Made by a program: the position numbers and the translations under genes. Positions 26,610-35,627 of a DNA stretch of 64,000 nt are shown here, one piece after another. How positions within the stretch are numbered: position 1 is the stretch's first letter; the number at the start of each line of letters is the position of its first letter. Location of the stretch: contig JALENY010000007.1 of the NCBI GenBank assembly GCA_022767285.1, positions 50,132-114,131 of the forward strand, in the 5' to 3' direction. The notes under the pieces are model-generated. The model was not told the origin of the DNA, searched no databases, and saw only the letters and a program-made list of their open reading frames with translations. This DNA is from Lachnospiraceae bacterium (lineage in GTDB: Bacteria > Bacillota > Clostridia > Lachnospirales > Lachnospiraceae).

Positions 26610-29270
26610 ATGTGTACCACAAACACATTTTCTCCGGAGCGTGACTTCGTGGAAAAACAAAAAGATTCGGTTAAAGATTATTCGGAACATCAGAACTGCA
26701 TGCTGGCGGGGAGGTATCAGTTTACAGTAAACGGCAAACCATGCGTCTGCAATGAAAATATGCGTCTTTTGGATTACCTCCGCGATGTACTTCGTCTGAC
26801 ATCGGTAAAAGAAGGATGCGGTACAGGGGCCTGCGGCACCTGTACCGTCCTGGTAGATGGGAAAAAGGCAAAAGCCTGTGTGTTTAGACTGGACAAAATT
26901 CAGGGCAGGCACGTCACAACTGTCGAGGGAATTCCGGAAGAAGAGATGAAAGTGTATACCTACTGCTTCGGGGAAGCAGGTGCTGTCCAGTGCGGCTTTT
27001 GCATACCGGGGATGGTGATTTCTTCAAAGGCTCTTCTGGACATGAATAAAAATCCCACAAGAGAGCAGGTAAAACAGGCTCTGATCGGGAATATCTGTCG
27101 GTGTACCGGGTATGTTCGGATAGAAAATGCCATATTAATGGCAGCGGAATATTTCCGCGAAGGGAAACAGATCCCTTCCCAACCTGAAAAAGCAGAGATC
27201 ACAAGGGCATTTCGTCGTGTTGATGTGGAGGAAAAAGTGCGGGGAACCGGTATTTATGTGGATGATATCGTCCTTCCGGGGATGGTTTATGCAAAGGCAC
27301 TTCGCGCACCGTCTCCCCGGGCATTTATCAGAAAGATCCATGCGGATCGTGCAAAATCCCACCCGGATTGCCTTGCAGTTTATACTGCGGCGGATGTGCC
27401 GGTGAATTACTGCGGACATATTGTTCCCGACTGGGATGTGATGATCGCAGAAGGGTGTGAGACGCGCTATATCGGAGATGCCATTGCGCTGGTGGTATCG
27501 GAAAAAAGAGAAAAACTGGATGAAATCCTGAACCTGATCCAAGTGGATTATGAGGAGCGGAAACCGGTATGTTCTCCGGTAGAAGGCCTTGCAGAAGACG
27601 CACCAAAGATTCATAAAGACGGTAACCTTCTGAAACATGTGGTTTTACATCGCGGCGATCCCGATGCGGTAATCGCCAATTCCAGATATAAAGTAACCTG
27701 CCACTACAGTGTTCCTTTCACGGACCACGCATTTATGGAACCGGAATGCGCGGTTGCCCTTCCAACGAAGGACGGCGGTGTAAAAATGTACACAGCCAGT
27801 CAGTCTGTTTACGACGAGAAGCGTGAAATTTCCCGAATGCTGAATATTCCTGCGGAAAAGGTGCGTGTGGAATCCTGCCTGGTGGGCGGCGGTTTCGGGG
27901 GAAAAGAGGATATGTCGGTGCAGCATCATGCGGCGCTGTGTGCATGGCTTTTGAAACGGCCGGTTAAAGTCCGGTTTTCACGGGCGGAAAGTGTAAAGTA
28001 TCATGTGAAACGCCATGCCATGGAGATGGATTTTACCACTGCGTGCGATGAAAACGGTATGCTGACTGCCATGAAGGCAGTTCTTTATTCCGATACGGGA
28101 GCCTATGCATCCCTGGGCGGACCAGTGCTTCAGAGAGCCTGTACTCATGCGGCCGGCCCATATAAATATCAGGATGTGGCGATTGACGGATATGCAGTTT
28201 ACACAAATAATGTTCCGGCCGGTGCTTTTCGCGGTTTCGGCGTTACGCAGAGCTGCTTTGCCACAGAAAATAATATTAATCTGCTGGCCGATATGGTTGG
28301 AATTTCGCCCTGGGAAATGCGATATAAAAATGCAGTGGAACCGGGTGATGTGCTGCCAAACGGTCAGATCGTTACACCGGACTGCGCGCTGAAGCAGACC
28401 CTGGAAGCCGTGAGGGAAGTCTATGAATCAGAACCCTATGCAGGTATCGCCTGTGCCATGAAAAACAGCGGGATCGGTGTGGGCAATCCGGATATTGGAA
28501 GATGTAATATACTCATTGAAAACGGGAAATTACATATTCAGACTTCTGCAGCCTGTATCGGTCAGGGAATGGCAACCGTTTGTACGCAGATAGCCGGTGA
28601 AGTAACCGGAATACCTGCGGATCGCATGATACATGAACGGCCAAATACGGAGATCACGCCGAATTCCGGAACCACCACTGCATCGAGGCAGACGCTCTTT
28701 ACGGGTGAAGCAACAAGGCGATGTGCCAGAAAGGTAAAAGAAGACCTTGATAAAGGACTGACTCTGGAAAATCTGGAGGGGCGCCTATATACTGCCGAGT
28801 ACAGCGGAAAGACGGATCCGATGGGGTGTGACAAACAATATCCGGTCAGTCACATTGCGTACGGTTATGCAACTCAGGTGGCAGTTCTGGATAAAAAGGG
28901 ACAGGTAAAAAAGATCGTGGCTGCTCACGATGTGGGCACGGTTATTAATATACAGTCGGCAAAAGGCCAGATCGAAGGCGGTGCCGTCATGGGAATGGGA
29001 TACGCATTGACGGAGGATTTTCCGGTCCGGGGCGGTTATCCGAAACTGGATTATGCACACCTCGGTCTGATTCGTGCTCCTAAGGCTCCGGAGGTGGAAG
29101 CGATTCTGATAACCTCACCACAGGTGCTGGAGGAAGCCTTTGGGGCAAAAGGTGTGGGTGAAATCTCATCGGTTCCCACTGCACCGGCAATCGCACATGC
29201 TTATTACCGGCTGGACGGGAAGAACCGGACGAAACTGCCGCTGGAAGGTACTTTTTACCGACCTGAATAA
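26610..29270 (+). CDS. xdhD: Selenium-dependent xanthine dehydrogenase (molybdenum hydroxylase)
   Basis: Hydroxylates xanthine or related purines. The 886 residues fuse an N-terminal [2Fe-2S] ferredoxin domain (EGCGTGACGTCTVL near residue 68), the second [2Fe-2S] domain (QCGFCIPGM and ICRCTGY) and the large molybdopterin domain (CLVGGGFGGKEDMSVQ, AGAFRGFGVTQ, GQGMATVCTQ, GAKGVGEISSVP with the catalytic Glu). There is no FAD domain, and no separate FAD subunit gene is found nearby. Linkage to selD, yedF, yqeB, yqeC and mocA indicates the labile selenium cofactor class. No in-frame TGA (selenocysteine) occurs. Confidence 0.92.
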   Translation: MCTTNTFSPERDFVEKQKDSVKDYSEHQNCMLAGRYQFTVNGKPCVCNENMRLLDYLRDVLRLTSVKEGCGTGACGTCTVLVDGKKAKACVFRLDKIQGRHVTTVEGIPEEEMKVYTYCFGEAGAVQCGFCIPGMVISSKALLDMNKNPTREQVKQALIGNICRCTGYVRIENAILMAAEYFREGKQIPSQPEKAEITRAFRRVDVEEKVRGTGIYVDDIVLPGMVYAKALRAPSPRAFIRKIHADRAKSHPDCLAVYTAADVPVNYCGHIVPDWDVMIAEGCETRYIGDAIALVVSEKREKLDEILNLIQVDYEERKPVCSPVEGLAEDAPKIHKDGNLLKHVVLHRGDPDAVIANSRYKVTCHYSVPFTDHAFMEPECAVALPTKDGGVKMYTASQSVYDEKREISRMLNIPAEKVRVESCLVGGGFGGKEDMSVQHHAALCAWLLKRPVKVRFSRAESVKYHVKRHAMEMDFTTACDENGMLTAMKAVLYSDTGAYASLGGPVLQRACTHAAGPYKYQDVAIDGYAVYTNNVPAGAFRGFGVTQSCFATENNINLLADMVGISPWEMRYKNAVEPGDVLPNGQIVTPDCALKQTLEAVREVYESEPYAGIACAMKNSGIGVGNPDIGRCNILIENGKLHIQTSAACIGQGMATVCTQIAGEVTGIPADRMIHERPNTEITPNSGTTTASRQTLFTGEATRRCARKVKEDLDKGLTLENLEGRLYTAEYSGKTDPMGCDKQYPVSHIAYGYATQVAVLDKKGQVKKIVAAHDVGTVINIQSAKGQIEGGAVMGMGYALTEDFPVRGGYPKLDYAHLGLIRAPKAPEVEAILITSPQVLEEAFGAKGVGEISSVPTAPAIAHAYYRLDGKNRTKLPLEGTFYRPE

Positions 29271-29297
29271 AGAAAAAGAAAGGAAAGGCGGATCGGT

Positions 29298-30674
29298 ATG
29301 AAGATAATATTAAAAAATGGTGTTGTCGTGTCCGGAACAGGTACCCGCACCGCAGATGTCCTGATTGAAAATGAAAAAATCACTGCTGTGGCACCAAATC
29401 TGACCTGTGATGATGCGGTTGTTCGGGATTTGAGCGGTAAAATGCTTTTCCCGGGTGCCATCGATGCTCATACTCATTTGGATTTGGAAGTGTCTGATAC
29501 GGTGACAGCCGATGATTTCTATACAGGTACGAAGGCTGCAATCCGGGGAGGTACCACCCTGGTGATTGATTTTGCTACCCAGAATCATGGAGAAACCTTA
29601 GCAGAAGCTCTGGAAAACTGGCATAAAAAGGCAGACGGGAAGTGTTCCTGCGATTATGCCTTCCACATGGCAATCTCAGAATGGAACGAAAATATATCGA
29701 AAGAAATCGATGATATGATGCGTGCCGGTGTGACCACCTTTAAATTGTATATGACTTATCCGGCTATGATTCTCTCCGACGGTGAAATCTATGAGGTGCT
29801 CCGCCGCCTGAAAGAAGTGGGCAGTTTTGCGGGTGTACACTGCGAAAATGCTTCTGTGATTGATGCCCACATCCGGGAACGAAAAGCAGCCGGACTCCTT
29901 GGTCCGTCTTCTCACCCGAAGGTCAGGCCGGACACTCTGGAAGCGGAGGCGGTACATCGCCTGATGACGATTGCCGGGGAGGCAGATGCGCCGGTGATGG
30001 TGGTGCATCTGACCAACAAAAAAGCGCTGGATGAAATAAGGGATGCACGGGAAAAAGGGCAGAGGGTGTTTGCGGAAACCTGCCCTCAATATCTGGTTCT
30101 GGATGAGAAGGTCTATGATTTGGATGGCTTCGAAAGTGCGAAATATGTCTGTTCCCCGCCCATACGTGCCAAAGAAAATCAGCAGGTACTGTGGGATGCA
30201 CTGGCAGGTGGGCAGATTCAGACTGTCGCAACGGATCACTGCAGCTTTACCCTCGAACAGAAAGCCATGGGACGTGATGATTTTACGAAAATTCCCAATG
30301 GAATGCCGGGGCTGGAAACCCGTGTGGATATCCTGTTTTCTGAGGGAGTGGGAAAAGGAAAGCTGACTGCAGAACAGGCTTGCCGTGTGCTGTCGGAAAA
30401 TCCTGCAAAACTCTATGGCCTGTATCCGAACAAAGGCTGCATTGCACCCGGAAGTGATGCGGATCTCGTAGTGATCGATCCCCGGAAGGAAAAAGTAATC
30501 ACTGCAGCAGGTCAGGAACAAAATACAGATTATTCGCCCTTTGAGGGTCTCGCTGTGAAAGGTTGTGTCGATTCTGTTTATTTGCGTGGACAACTGGTAG
30601 TCCATAATGATAAAATATTGAAAGAGAAAACCGGTCAATTTATAAAACGGGGCGCACCGCAGCTTGAGCTCTAA
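29298..30674 (+). CDS. hyuA: Dihydropyrimidinase/hydantoinase (HyuA type)
   Basis: A 458-residue cyclic amidohydrolase that opens dihydropyrimidine or hydantoin rings. Metal sites: GAIDAHTHLDLEV (His-x-His), the carbamylated Lys in TTFKLYMTYP, VHCENAS, VVHLTNK and ATDHCSF. It is the counterpart of hyuA in the E. coli ygeW-xdhD island and belongs to the published uric acid gene set. In this pathway it probably opens a ring produced by YgfK or SsnA, giving the ureido acid used by YgeY/YgeW. It starts 27 bases after xdhD. Confidence 0.92.
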   Translation: MKIILKNGVVVSGTGTRTADVLIENEKITAVAPNLTCDDAVVRDLSGKMLFPGAIDAHTHLDLEVSDTVTADDFYTGTKAAIRGGTTLVIDFATQNHGETLAEALENWHKKADGKCSCDYAFHMAISEWNENISKEIDDMMRAGVTTFKLYMTYPAMILSDGEIYEVLRRLKEVGSFAGVHCENASVIDAHIRERKAAGLLGPSSHPKVRPDTLEAEAVHRLMTIAGEADAPVMVVHLTNKKALDEIRDAREKGQRVFAETCPQYLVLDEKVYDLDGFESAKYVCSPPIRAKENQQVLWDALAGGQIQTVATDHCSFTLEQKAMGRDDFTKIPNGMPGLETRVDILFSEGVGKGKLTAEQACRVLSENPAKLYGLYPNKGCIAPGSDADLVVIDPRKEKVITAAGQEQNTDYSPFEGLAVKGCVDSVYLRGQLVVHNDKILKEKTGQFIKRGAPQLEL

Positions 30675-30698
30675 AAGTCGGAAAGAGAACGAAAAACC

Positions 30699-31721
30699 AT
30701 GAAAGAAATTGAATTCTGCAGAGGCGGCGGGTGTACGGCAAAACTGGGCCCGGCCGCCCTTGAACGTGTTTTAAGTAAAATAGAAAAACGAAAAAATCCT
30801 GATCTTCTGATCGGGTTTGACCATGCAGATGATGCTGCGGTATTCCGCCTGACGGACGATCTTGCTGTTGTACAGACTCTCGATTTTTTTCCGCCGATGG
30901 TGGAAGATCCCTATGTCTTTGGCCAGATTGCGGCGGCAAACGCATTAAGTGACATCTATGCCATGGGCGGTCAGGTAAAAACAGCATTGAATATCGTATG
31001 CTTTCCGGAAAAAATGGATCTGAATATCCTTGGGAAAATTCTGCAGGGCGGCAATGAGAAAGTGGAGGAAGCAGGCGGAACTCTGGCCGGTGGACATTCC
31101 ATTGCCGATCAGGAAGTAAAGTATGGCCTGTCAGTCATGGGAACCATTCATCCGGATCGGATACTCCCGAATAACGGATGCCGGGAAGGGGATGTATTGC
31201 TCCTGACGAAACCTCTGGGTGTGGGGATTGTGTGCGCGGCAAACCGCATCGGTGAGGCCAGTAATGCATCCTATCAACAGGCAGTTTCATCCATGACAAC
31301 ACTGAACAAGTATGCCGCCGAAATAATCGGAAAATATGACATACACGGCTGTACGGATGTGACCGGGTTTGGTTTTCTGGCTCATCTGTGTGAAATGCTG
31401 GGGGAACGATACACTGCTTATATTGATCTGGAGCAGATTCCATATATACCTGAGGCATATGGTTATGCGGAGGAATTTTACATTACAGCCGCAGGACAGA
31501 GAAACCGTAACCATGTGGGGGAACAGGTATTTTTTAATCAGGTTCCGTTCCCGATGGAGGAAATTCTATTTGATCCTCAGACTTCCGGTGGACTGCTGGC
31601 TGCCATAAATCCGGCGGATGGGATAAAGGCGCTGGAAGAAATAAAAAAACTGGGACTTCCCTGCGGGCTGGTGGGAACCATCGGGGCACGAGCGGAGAAG
31701 AAGGTATATGTATATGGATGA
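30699..31721 (+). CDS. selD: Selenide, water dikinase
   Basis: Makes selenophosphate from selenide and ATP. 340 residues. The active-site pair is Cys12 and Lys15 in [11 protein letters not shown] (Cys17/Lys20 in E. coli), so this is a cysteine rather than a selenocysteine version. The ATP-binding Asp block [11 protein letters not shown] and the later [12 protein letters not shown] and [14 protein letters not shown] are typical. No selA or selB is present here, so selenophosphate is probably used for the molybdenum hydroxylase cofactor. Its end overlaps the next small ORF. Confidence 0.95.
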   Translation: MKEIEFCRGGGCTAKLGPAALERVLSKIEKRKNPDLLIGFDHADDAAVFRLTDDLAVVQTLDFFPPMVEDPYVFGQIAAANALSDIYAMGGQVKTALNIVCFPEKMDLNILGKILQGGNEKVEEAGGTLAGGHSIADQEVKYGLSVMGTIHPDRILPNNGCREGDVLLLTKPLGVGIVCAANRIGEASNASYQQAVSSMTTLNKYAAEIIGKYDIHGCTDVTGFGFLAHLCEMLGERYTAYIDLEQIPYIPEAYGYAEEFYITAAGQRNRNHVGEQVFFNQVPFPMEEILFDPQTSGGLLAAINPADGIKALEEIKKLGLPCGLVGTIGARAEKKVYVYG

Positions 31722-31941
31722 AATCACTGAAAAAACGATAGAAGATACAACAGCGGAAATCATAGAAGAGATTTACCAGGGATATTGTAGGAACATCGAC
31801 AGCTCGCGGATGGTGACTTGTGAATATATAAAAAAAGATGGCAGGCAGGTTCTGGATTATATCGACTGTGACTATGGCTCATGTGTACACAGCAAGTCCT
31901 GCAAGATCATGGCACAGGCACACACGAAGGAACAATCGTGA
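31714..31941 (+). CDS. Small Cys-rich protein in the selenium operon
   Basis: A protein of about 75 residues whose start codons (ATG 31708 and 31714) lie inside the end of selD; 31714 is one choice and either could be used. It is acidic with a cysteine cluster in the second half: [21 protein letters not shown] recognise no named family. Overlap with selD implies translational coupling. The spacing of the last three cysteines (C-x4-C-x5-C) could bind metal, sulfur or selenium. A role in selenium delivery or cofactor protection is an inference. Confidence 0.7.
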   Translation: MDEITEKTIEDTTAEIIEEIYQGYCRNIDSSRMVTCEYIKKDGRQVLDYIDCDYGSCVHSKSCKIMAQAHTKEQS

Positions 31942-31995
31942 TTTTTAGAACATACGATTACACTTGCGTTATATTTGCGAAAGGAGAACGAAAAA

Positions 31996-32643
31996 ATGAG
32001 TGTTTATGTAGATGCAAGAGGAAAACAGTGCCCCATACCAATTGTTATGGCGAAAAAAGCGATTTCAGAGATGGGATGTGGAGTGGTTACAGTAGCGGTT
32101 GACAATGAGATCGCCGTTCAGAATCTGACGAAAATGGCCAATCAGAAAGGTTATGGAGTTGAGGCCCGTCAGATTGATGTTAATCATTATGAAGTTACCA
32201 TGACCGTTGCAGATGTTTCAAAAGAAGGGGAAACAGACAGTGCAGCAGGAAACAATACGGCGGATCAGAATAAAGCGGCTTCCTGCCCAACCTGTTTGCC
32301 GGAAAATCAGACAACCGTCGTGGTGATCAGCTCCGACCGGATGGGAGAGGGCGATGAAGCACTGGGTAAAATTCTGATAAAAGGATTTCTTTATGCCCTG
32401 TCTCAGCTGGATGAACTGCCCAGCGCTGTTATTTTCTATAATAGTGGCGCCTACCTCACCTGCGAGGGATCTGACAGTCTGGAAGATCTTCATGCCATGG
32501 AGGAGCAGGGCGTGACAATCTATACTTGCGGAACCTGTCTTAACCATTACGGTTTGACGGAGAAGCTGGCAGTAGGTTCTGTGACCAATATGTATGTGAT
32601 CGTTGAGACAATGGCCCAGGCCGGAAAGATTATAAAACCATGA
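31996..32643 (+). CDS. yedF: Selenium metabolism protein YedF
   Basis: A 215-residue two-domain protein. The N-terminal TusA-like sulfurtransferase domain carries the CPxP motif (GKQCPIPIVMAKKA, Cys12), and the C-terminal half is DsrE-like with CPTCLPENQTT, GIYTCGTC-like (here TIYTCGTCLNHYG). It probably carries reactive selenium or sulfur between the desulfurase and SelD or the hydroxylase. An in-frame ATG exists at 31975, but AAGGAG at 31981 points to 31996, where the family N-terminus also begins. Its stop overlaps the yqeB start. Confidence 0.9.
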   Translation: MSVYVDARGKQCPIPIVMAKKAISEMGCGVVTVAVDNEIAVQNLTKMANQKGYGVEARQIDVNHYEVTMTVADVSKEGETDSAAGNNTADQNKAASCPTCLPENQTTVVVISSDRMGEGDEALGKILIKGFLYALSQLDELPSAVIFYNSGAYLTCEGSDSLEDLHAMEEQGVTIYTCGTCLNHYGLTEKLAVGSVTNMYVIVETMAQAGKIIKP

Positions 32644-33470
32644 TGCGACCGATCGTAGTCCGTGGGGGCGGAGATATTGCCACAGGAACCATTTACCGGC
32701 TGTGTAAGAGCGGTTATGCGGTGGTGATTCTGGAAAGCAGCCAACCCACGGCTATTCGAAGAAAAGTGGCTTTTTGTGAAGCTGTATATGAGGGACGGAC
32801 CATGGTGGAGGACATGCCCTGTGTACTGGCAGGCAGTGCCAAAGAAGCTCTGGATCTTATCGGACAGCAGAAAAAGAATGAACGTTATCCGGTGCTGCTG
32901 GTTGATGAAAAAGCAGTTTCTCTTGAAACATTGAAGCCGAATATCCTCATTGACGGAATTTTGGCCAAAAAAAATCTGGGCACGACAAAGGAAATGGCTG
33001 ATCTGGTGATCGGATTCGGACCCGGTTTTACGGCCGGTCAAGATGTGGATTATGTCATTGAAACCATGCGCGGACATGACCTCGCCCGTATTATTGCAGA
33101 GGGATCTGCCATGCCTAATACCGGTGTTCCGGGAATCATAGCCGGCATTGGAGCTGAGCGCGTGATCCATGCTCCTGCAGACGGCATTTTTCGAAAGAAA
33201 GCGCATATTGCGGACCTGGTAAAGCGCAAAGAGCTGTTGGGTGTCATTGAAAAAGACGGCCGTGAGACACCGGTGAGCGCGTCCATCGATGGAGTCCTGC
33301 GGGGGATTCTCAGGGATCAGTTTCCGGTTTACAAGGGTCTTAAAATGGCAGATATCGATCCACGGCTGTCAGAAAAGAAAAATTGTTTTACCATATCGGA
33401 CAAAGCCCGGTGTATTGCCGGAAGTGCGCTGGAACTGGTGGTGAATTATGAAAAAACTCATTTATCTTGA
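32640..33470 (+). CDS. yqeB: Selenium-dependent molybdenum cofactor maturation protein YqeB
   Basis: A 276-residue protein of the YqeB (EF2563) family, limited to genomes with selenium-dependent molybdenum hydroxylases. It opens with a nucleotide-binding loop VVRGGGDIATGTIYRL, resembling the Rossmann part of XdhC-type insertion factors. It is thought to help place the labile selenium ligand on the molybdenum centre; the mechanism is not established. It overlaps yedF by four bases and the desulfurase by 23, so translation is coupled on both sides. Confidence 0.9.
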   Translation: MMRPIVVRGGGDIATGTIYRLCKSGYAVVILESSQPTAIRRKVAFCEAVYEGRTMVEDMPCVLAGSAKEALDLIGQQKKNERYPVLLVDEKAVSLETLKPNILIDGILAKKNLGTTKEMADLVIGFGPGFTAGQDVDYVIETMRGHDLARIIAEGSAMPNTGVPGIIAGIGAERVIHAPADGIFRKKAHIADLVKRKELLGVIEKDGRETPVSASIDGVLRGILRDQFPVYKGLKMADIDPRLSEKKNCFTISDKARCIAGSALELVVNYEKTHLS

Positions 33471-34593
33471 TAATGCAGCTACCAGCCTGCACCGTCCGGA
33501 GACTGTGGAACAGGCAGTTGTGCAGGCTATGCGAACGCTGGGAAACAGTGGAAGAGGTGGAAGCGAAACGGCATTGAATGCCTCCAGAACAATATACGGA
33601 ACACGGGAAAAGATCGCGAATCTTTTTCATTATCCGCATCCGGAGCAGGTAGCATTTACAAAAAACTCTACAGAGGCGCTGAATCTGGCAATACAGGGAC
33701 TGTTTTCACCCGGTGATCATGTGATAACCACCATGCTGGAGCATAACAGTGTTCTTCGGCCGCTATATTGCCTTCAAAATGAGGGACTGGAGCTTACTGT
33801 TGTACCCTGTGATGGAAAAGGTTCTCCGGATTATGATGCCATGGAGCAGGCAATTCGCGTAAATACCAGGGGAATCGTATGCACCCACGCTTCAAATCTG
33901 ACCGGAAATCTTGTGGATATTCAAACCGTCGGTGCGATCGCAAAGCGTCACAATCTTCTTTTTATTCTGGATGTCTCCCAAAGTGCAGGTGTTTTTCCTG
34001 TTAACATGGAAGAATACCAGATTGATGTGGTATGTTTCACTGGACATAAGAGTCTGATGGGGCCCCAGGGAACCGGTGGATTGTGTGTAAAAAAAGGTGT
34101 GAATATCAGGCCTTTGTTTGCCGGCGGCAGCGGAATCCGTACCTTTGAGCGTGAACATCCGGGGGATATGCCGGTCCGTCTTGAAGCGGGAACGATAAAT
34201 GCCCATGGTCTGGCAGGGCTGCATGCAGGGCTGGAATATATTGAACAGGTGGGGCTGGATTTCATCCGGCAAAAAGAGCAGACGTTGGCATGGACTTTTT
34301 ATGAAGGGGTCACAAAGATACCCGGTATAAAAGTCTATGGGGATTTTACTACGTATGAAAGAGCACCGATCGTTGCGCTGAATTTTGAAGAGTATGACTC
34401 TGCGTCATTTTCTGATGAGTTAATGACAGAATACAATATTGTGACCAGAGCAGGCGGTCATTGCGCGCCGCTCATGCACGAATATATGAAAACGGTGGAA
34501 CAGGGGGCGGTACGTTTCAGCTTTTCTGTTTTTAATACGGTGGAAGAGGTGCAGACGGCTCTGGATGCGATAGCGGAGATTACGGAAACATAG
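33448..34593 (+). CDS. Cysteine desulfurase-like aminotransferase V protein (EF2568 type)
   Basis: A 381-residue PLP enzyme that should release sulfur or selenium from (seleno)cysteine as a persulfide or perselenide. It opens YLDNAATSLHRPETV. The PLP lysine is K201 in TGHKSLMGPQGTGG and the acceptor cysteine is C339 in RAGGHCAPLMHEYM. It resembles the EF2568 subfamily found in Enterococcus selenium islands. Its placement between yqeB and yqeC supports a role in supplying selenium for the hydroxylase cofactor. The start overlaps yqeB by 23 bases. Confidence 0.9.
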   Translation: MKKLIYLDNAATSLHRPETVEQAVVQAMRTLGNSGRGGSETALNASRTIYGTREKIANLFHYPHPEQVAFTKNSTEALNLAIQGLFSPGDHVITTMLEHNSVLRPLYCLQNEGLELTVVPCDGKGSPDYDAMEQAIRVNTRGIVCTHASNLTGNLVDIQTVGAIAKRHNLLFILDVSQSAGVFPVNMEEYQIDVVCFTGHKSLMGPQGTGGLCVKKGVNIRPLFAGGSGIRTFEREHPGDMPVRLEAGTINAHGLAGLHAGLEYIEQVGLDFIRQKEQTLAWTFYEGVTKIPGIKVYGDFTTYERAPIVALNFEEYDSASFSDELMTEYNIVTRAGGHCAPLMHEYMKTVEQGAVRFSFSVFNTVEEVQTALDAIAEITET

Positions 34594-34680
34594 ATGAAAT
34601 GTGATTGAAAAAGGATGCGTATCTCAGGAAGCCGGGAATCTTAACTTCTGGATGCAGTATTGAAATAACCAAGGCGAGCG

Positions 34681-35358
34681 GTGAATAAGAATGAAAAACA
34701 ATGGATGGAGGCTATGGTTACCATGAAAAAGCTACAGGTGATTTCCGTTGTGGGAGCCGGGGGAAAGACCACATTTATTCGAAATCAGGCAAAAGAATAT
34801 GTAAAGCATGGGCAGAAAGTATTGATCACAACCACAACTCATATGGCCTGGCCGGATGTGTCCTGTGATAGCCGGCCGGAAGAAATCCGGCAGCATTTGG
34901 AAGAAAGAGGATGGTCTTTGGTGGGACAACCGGTTGAACACAGGGGAATCCGGAAGATGGGCGGTGTGCCTTGTGAAGTGCTGGATTCGGTGATTTCGCT
35001 GGCAGATGTGGTTCTGATTGAAGCTGACGGTTCCAGAAGGCTTCCCTTTAAAGTTCCAAAGCACTGGGAACCGGTGATTCATCCGGCGACAACGAAAATT
35101 GTGATTATGGCGGGACTGGCCGCTGCAGACGGGCCGATTTGTGAATGCTGCTATAATTGGGAGAGAATCTGTCGGGTGCTGGGGAAACAGCCGACAGAGC
35201 GATTGTCGAAAGATGATATGAGAAAAGCCGTTTTGATGACTTATCTTCCTGCATTTGAGCAGATGGGAATTTCGGTTCCTGTGGAACTGAAGTTTGTGGG
35301 AAAATCAAACGGATGGACGTATGAGTCAGAAAGTTGTTTTTCACACTCACTCCGTTAA
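34681..35358 (+). CDS. yqeC: Selenium-dependent hydroxylase accessory protein YqeC
   Basis: A 225-residue P-loop protein. Its Walker A motif VVGAGGKTTFI is typical of the YqeC family, found only with selenium-dependent molybdenum hydroxylases; LIEADGSRRLPFKVP is another family block. The start is uncertain: GTG 34681 has an AAGGCGAG box, while ATG 34723 gives a terminus directly at the P-loop strand (MKKLQVISVVG). An 87-base gap without a terminator separates it from the desulfurase. An inverted repeat begins exactly at its stop codon. Confidence 0.87.
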   Translation: MNKNEKQWMEAMVTMKKLQVISVVGAGGKTTFIRNQAKEYVKHGQKVLITTTTHMAWPDVSCDSRPEEIRQHLEERGWSLVGQPVEHRGIRKMGGVPCEVLDSVISLADVVLIEADGSRRLPFKVPKHWEPVIHPATTKIVIMAGLAAADGPICECCYNWERICRVLGKQPTERLSKDDMRKAVLMTYLPAFEQMGISVPVELKFVGKSNGWTYESESCFSHSLR

Positions 35359-35424
35359 AAAGAGGTGTATTACTGGTGGATTGCTTACATATAAACTTGG
35401 AATCATCGAAAATCCTGAAAAATA

Positions 35425-35454
35425 TTGACGGGAAATGTAATTTCGTGCTATTCT
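35425..35454 (+). promoter_or_regulatory. Promoter of the purine permease
   Basis: TTGACG (35425-35430), an 18-base spacer and TATTCT (35449-35454). This gives a leader of about 165 bases before the permease. Confidence 0.65.
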
Positions 35455-35487
35455 AATAAAAATCTCAAGGAGGAGTTGCAGTCATTA

Positions 35488-35574
35488 TGCCTTATCATGC
35501 GAGAAGCACCTGCCGAAATGGTGTGAACTGCAGTATGTCGAAGAATAGATATACTGTATTTTGCAGAAGATGAG
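35488..35574 (+). CDS. Possible 28-residue leader peptide before the permease
   Basis: A short ORF starting ATGCCTTATC, with an AGGAGGAG box 12-13 bases upstream. It is basic and contains three Cys residues (STCRNGVNCS, FCRR). The same stretch can fold: TTGCAG/CTGCAG closes a stem containing CACC/GGTG. It may be a leader peptide, part of a structured RNA, or chance. I cannot assign a family. Confidence 0.3.
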
Positions 35575-35627
35575 GAATAACACGATTTTGTAACACCTCT
35601 TTTTTATTATGATTGGAGGAGAAGATT

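Larger units (their letters stand above)
35357..35604 (+). promoter_or_regulatory. Inverted repeat enclosing the permease leader
   Basis: The left arm at 35357-35373 (AAAAAGAGGTGT-A-TTAC) can pair with the right arm at 35590-35604 (GTAACACCTCTTTTT): 15 pairs with one bulge, followed by more T. Transcripts reading through from yqeC would contain both arms, whereas transcripts from the promoter at 35425 would lack the left one. This could separate the two units. The pairing is seen; the role is an inference. Confidence 0.4.

Noticed and set aside
26610..29270. Selenocysteine in the selenium-dependent hydroxylase
   Set aside because: The frame is open from start to stop with no internal TGA. 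In this family selenium is a cofactor ligand, not an amino acid.
29676..30638. A 320-codon minus-strand frame inside the hydantoinase gene
   Set aside because: The plus strand carries all hydantoinase metal motifs, so the antisense frame is a shadow.
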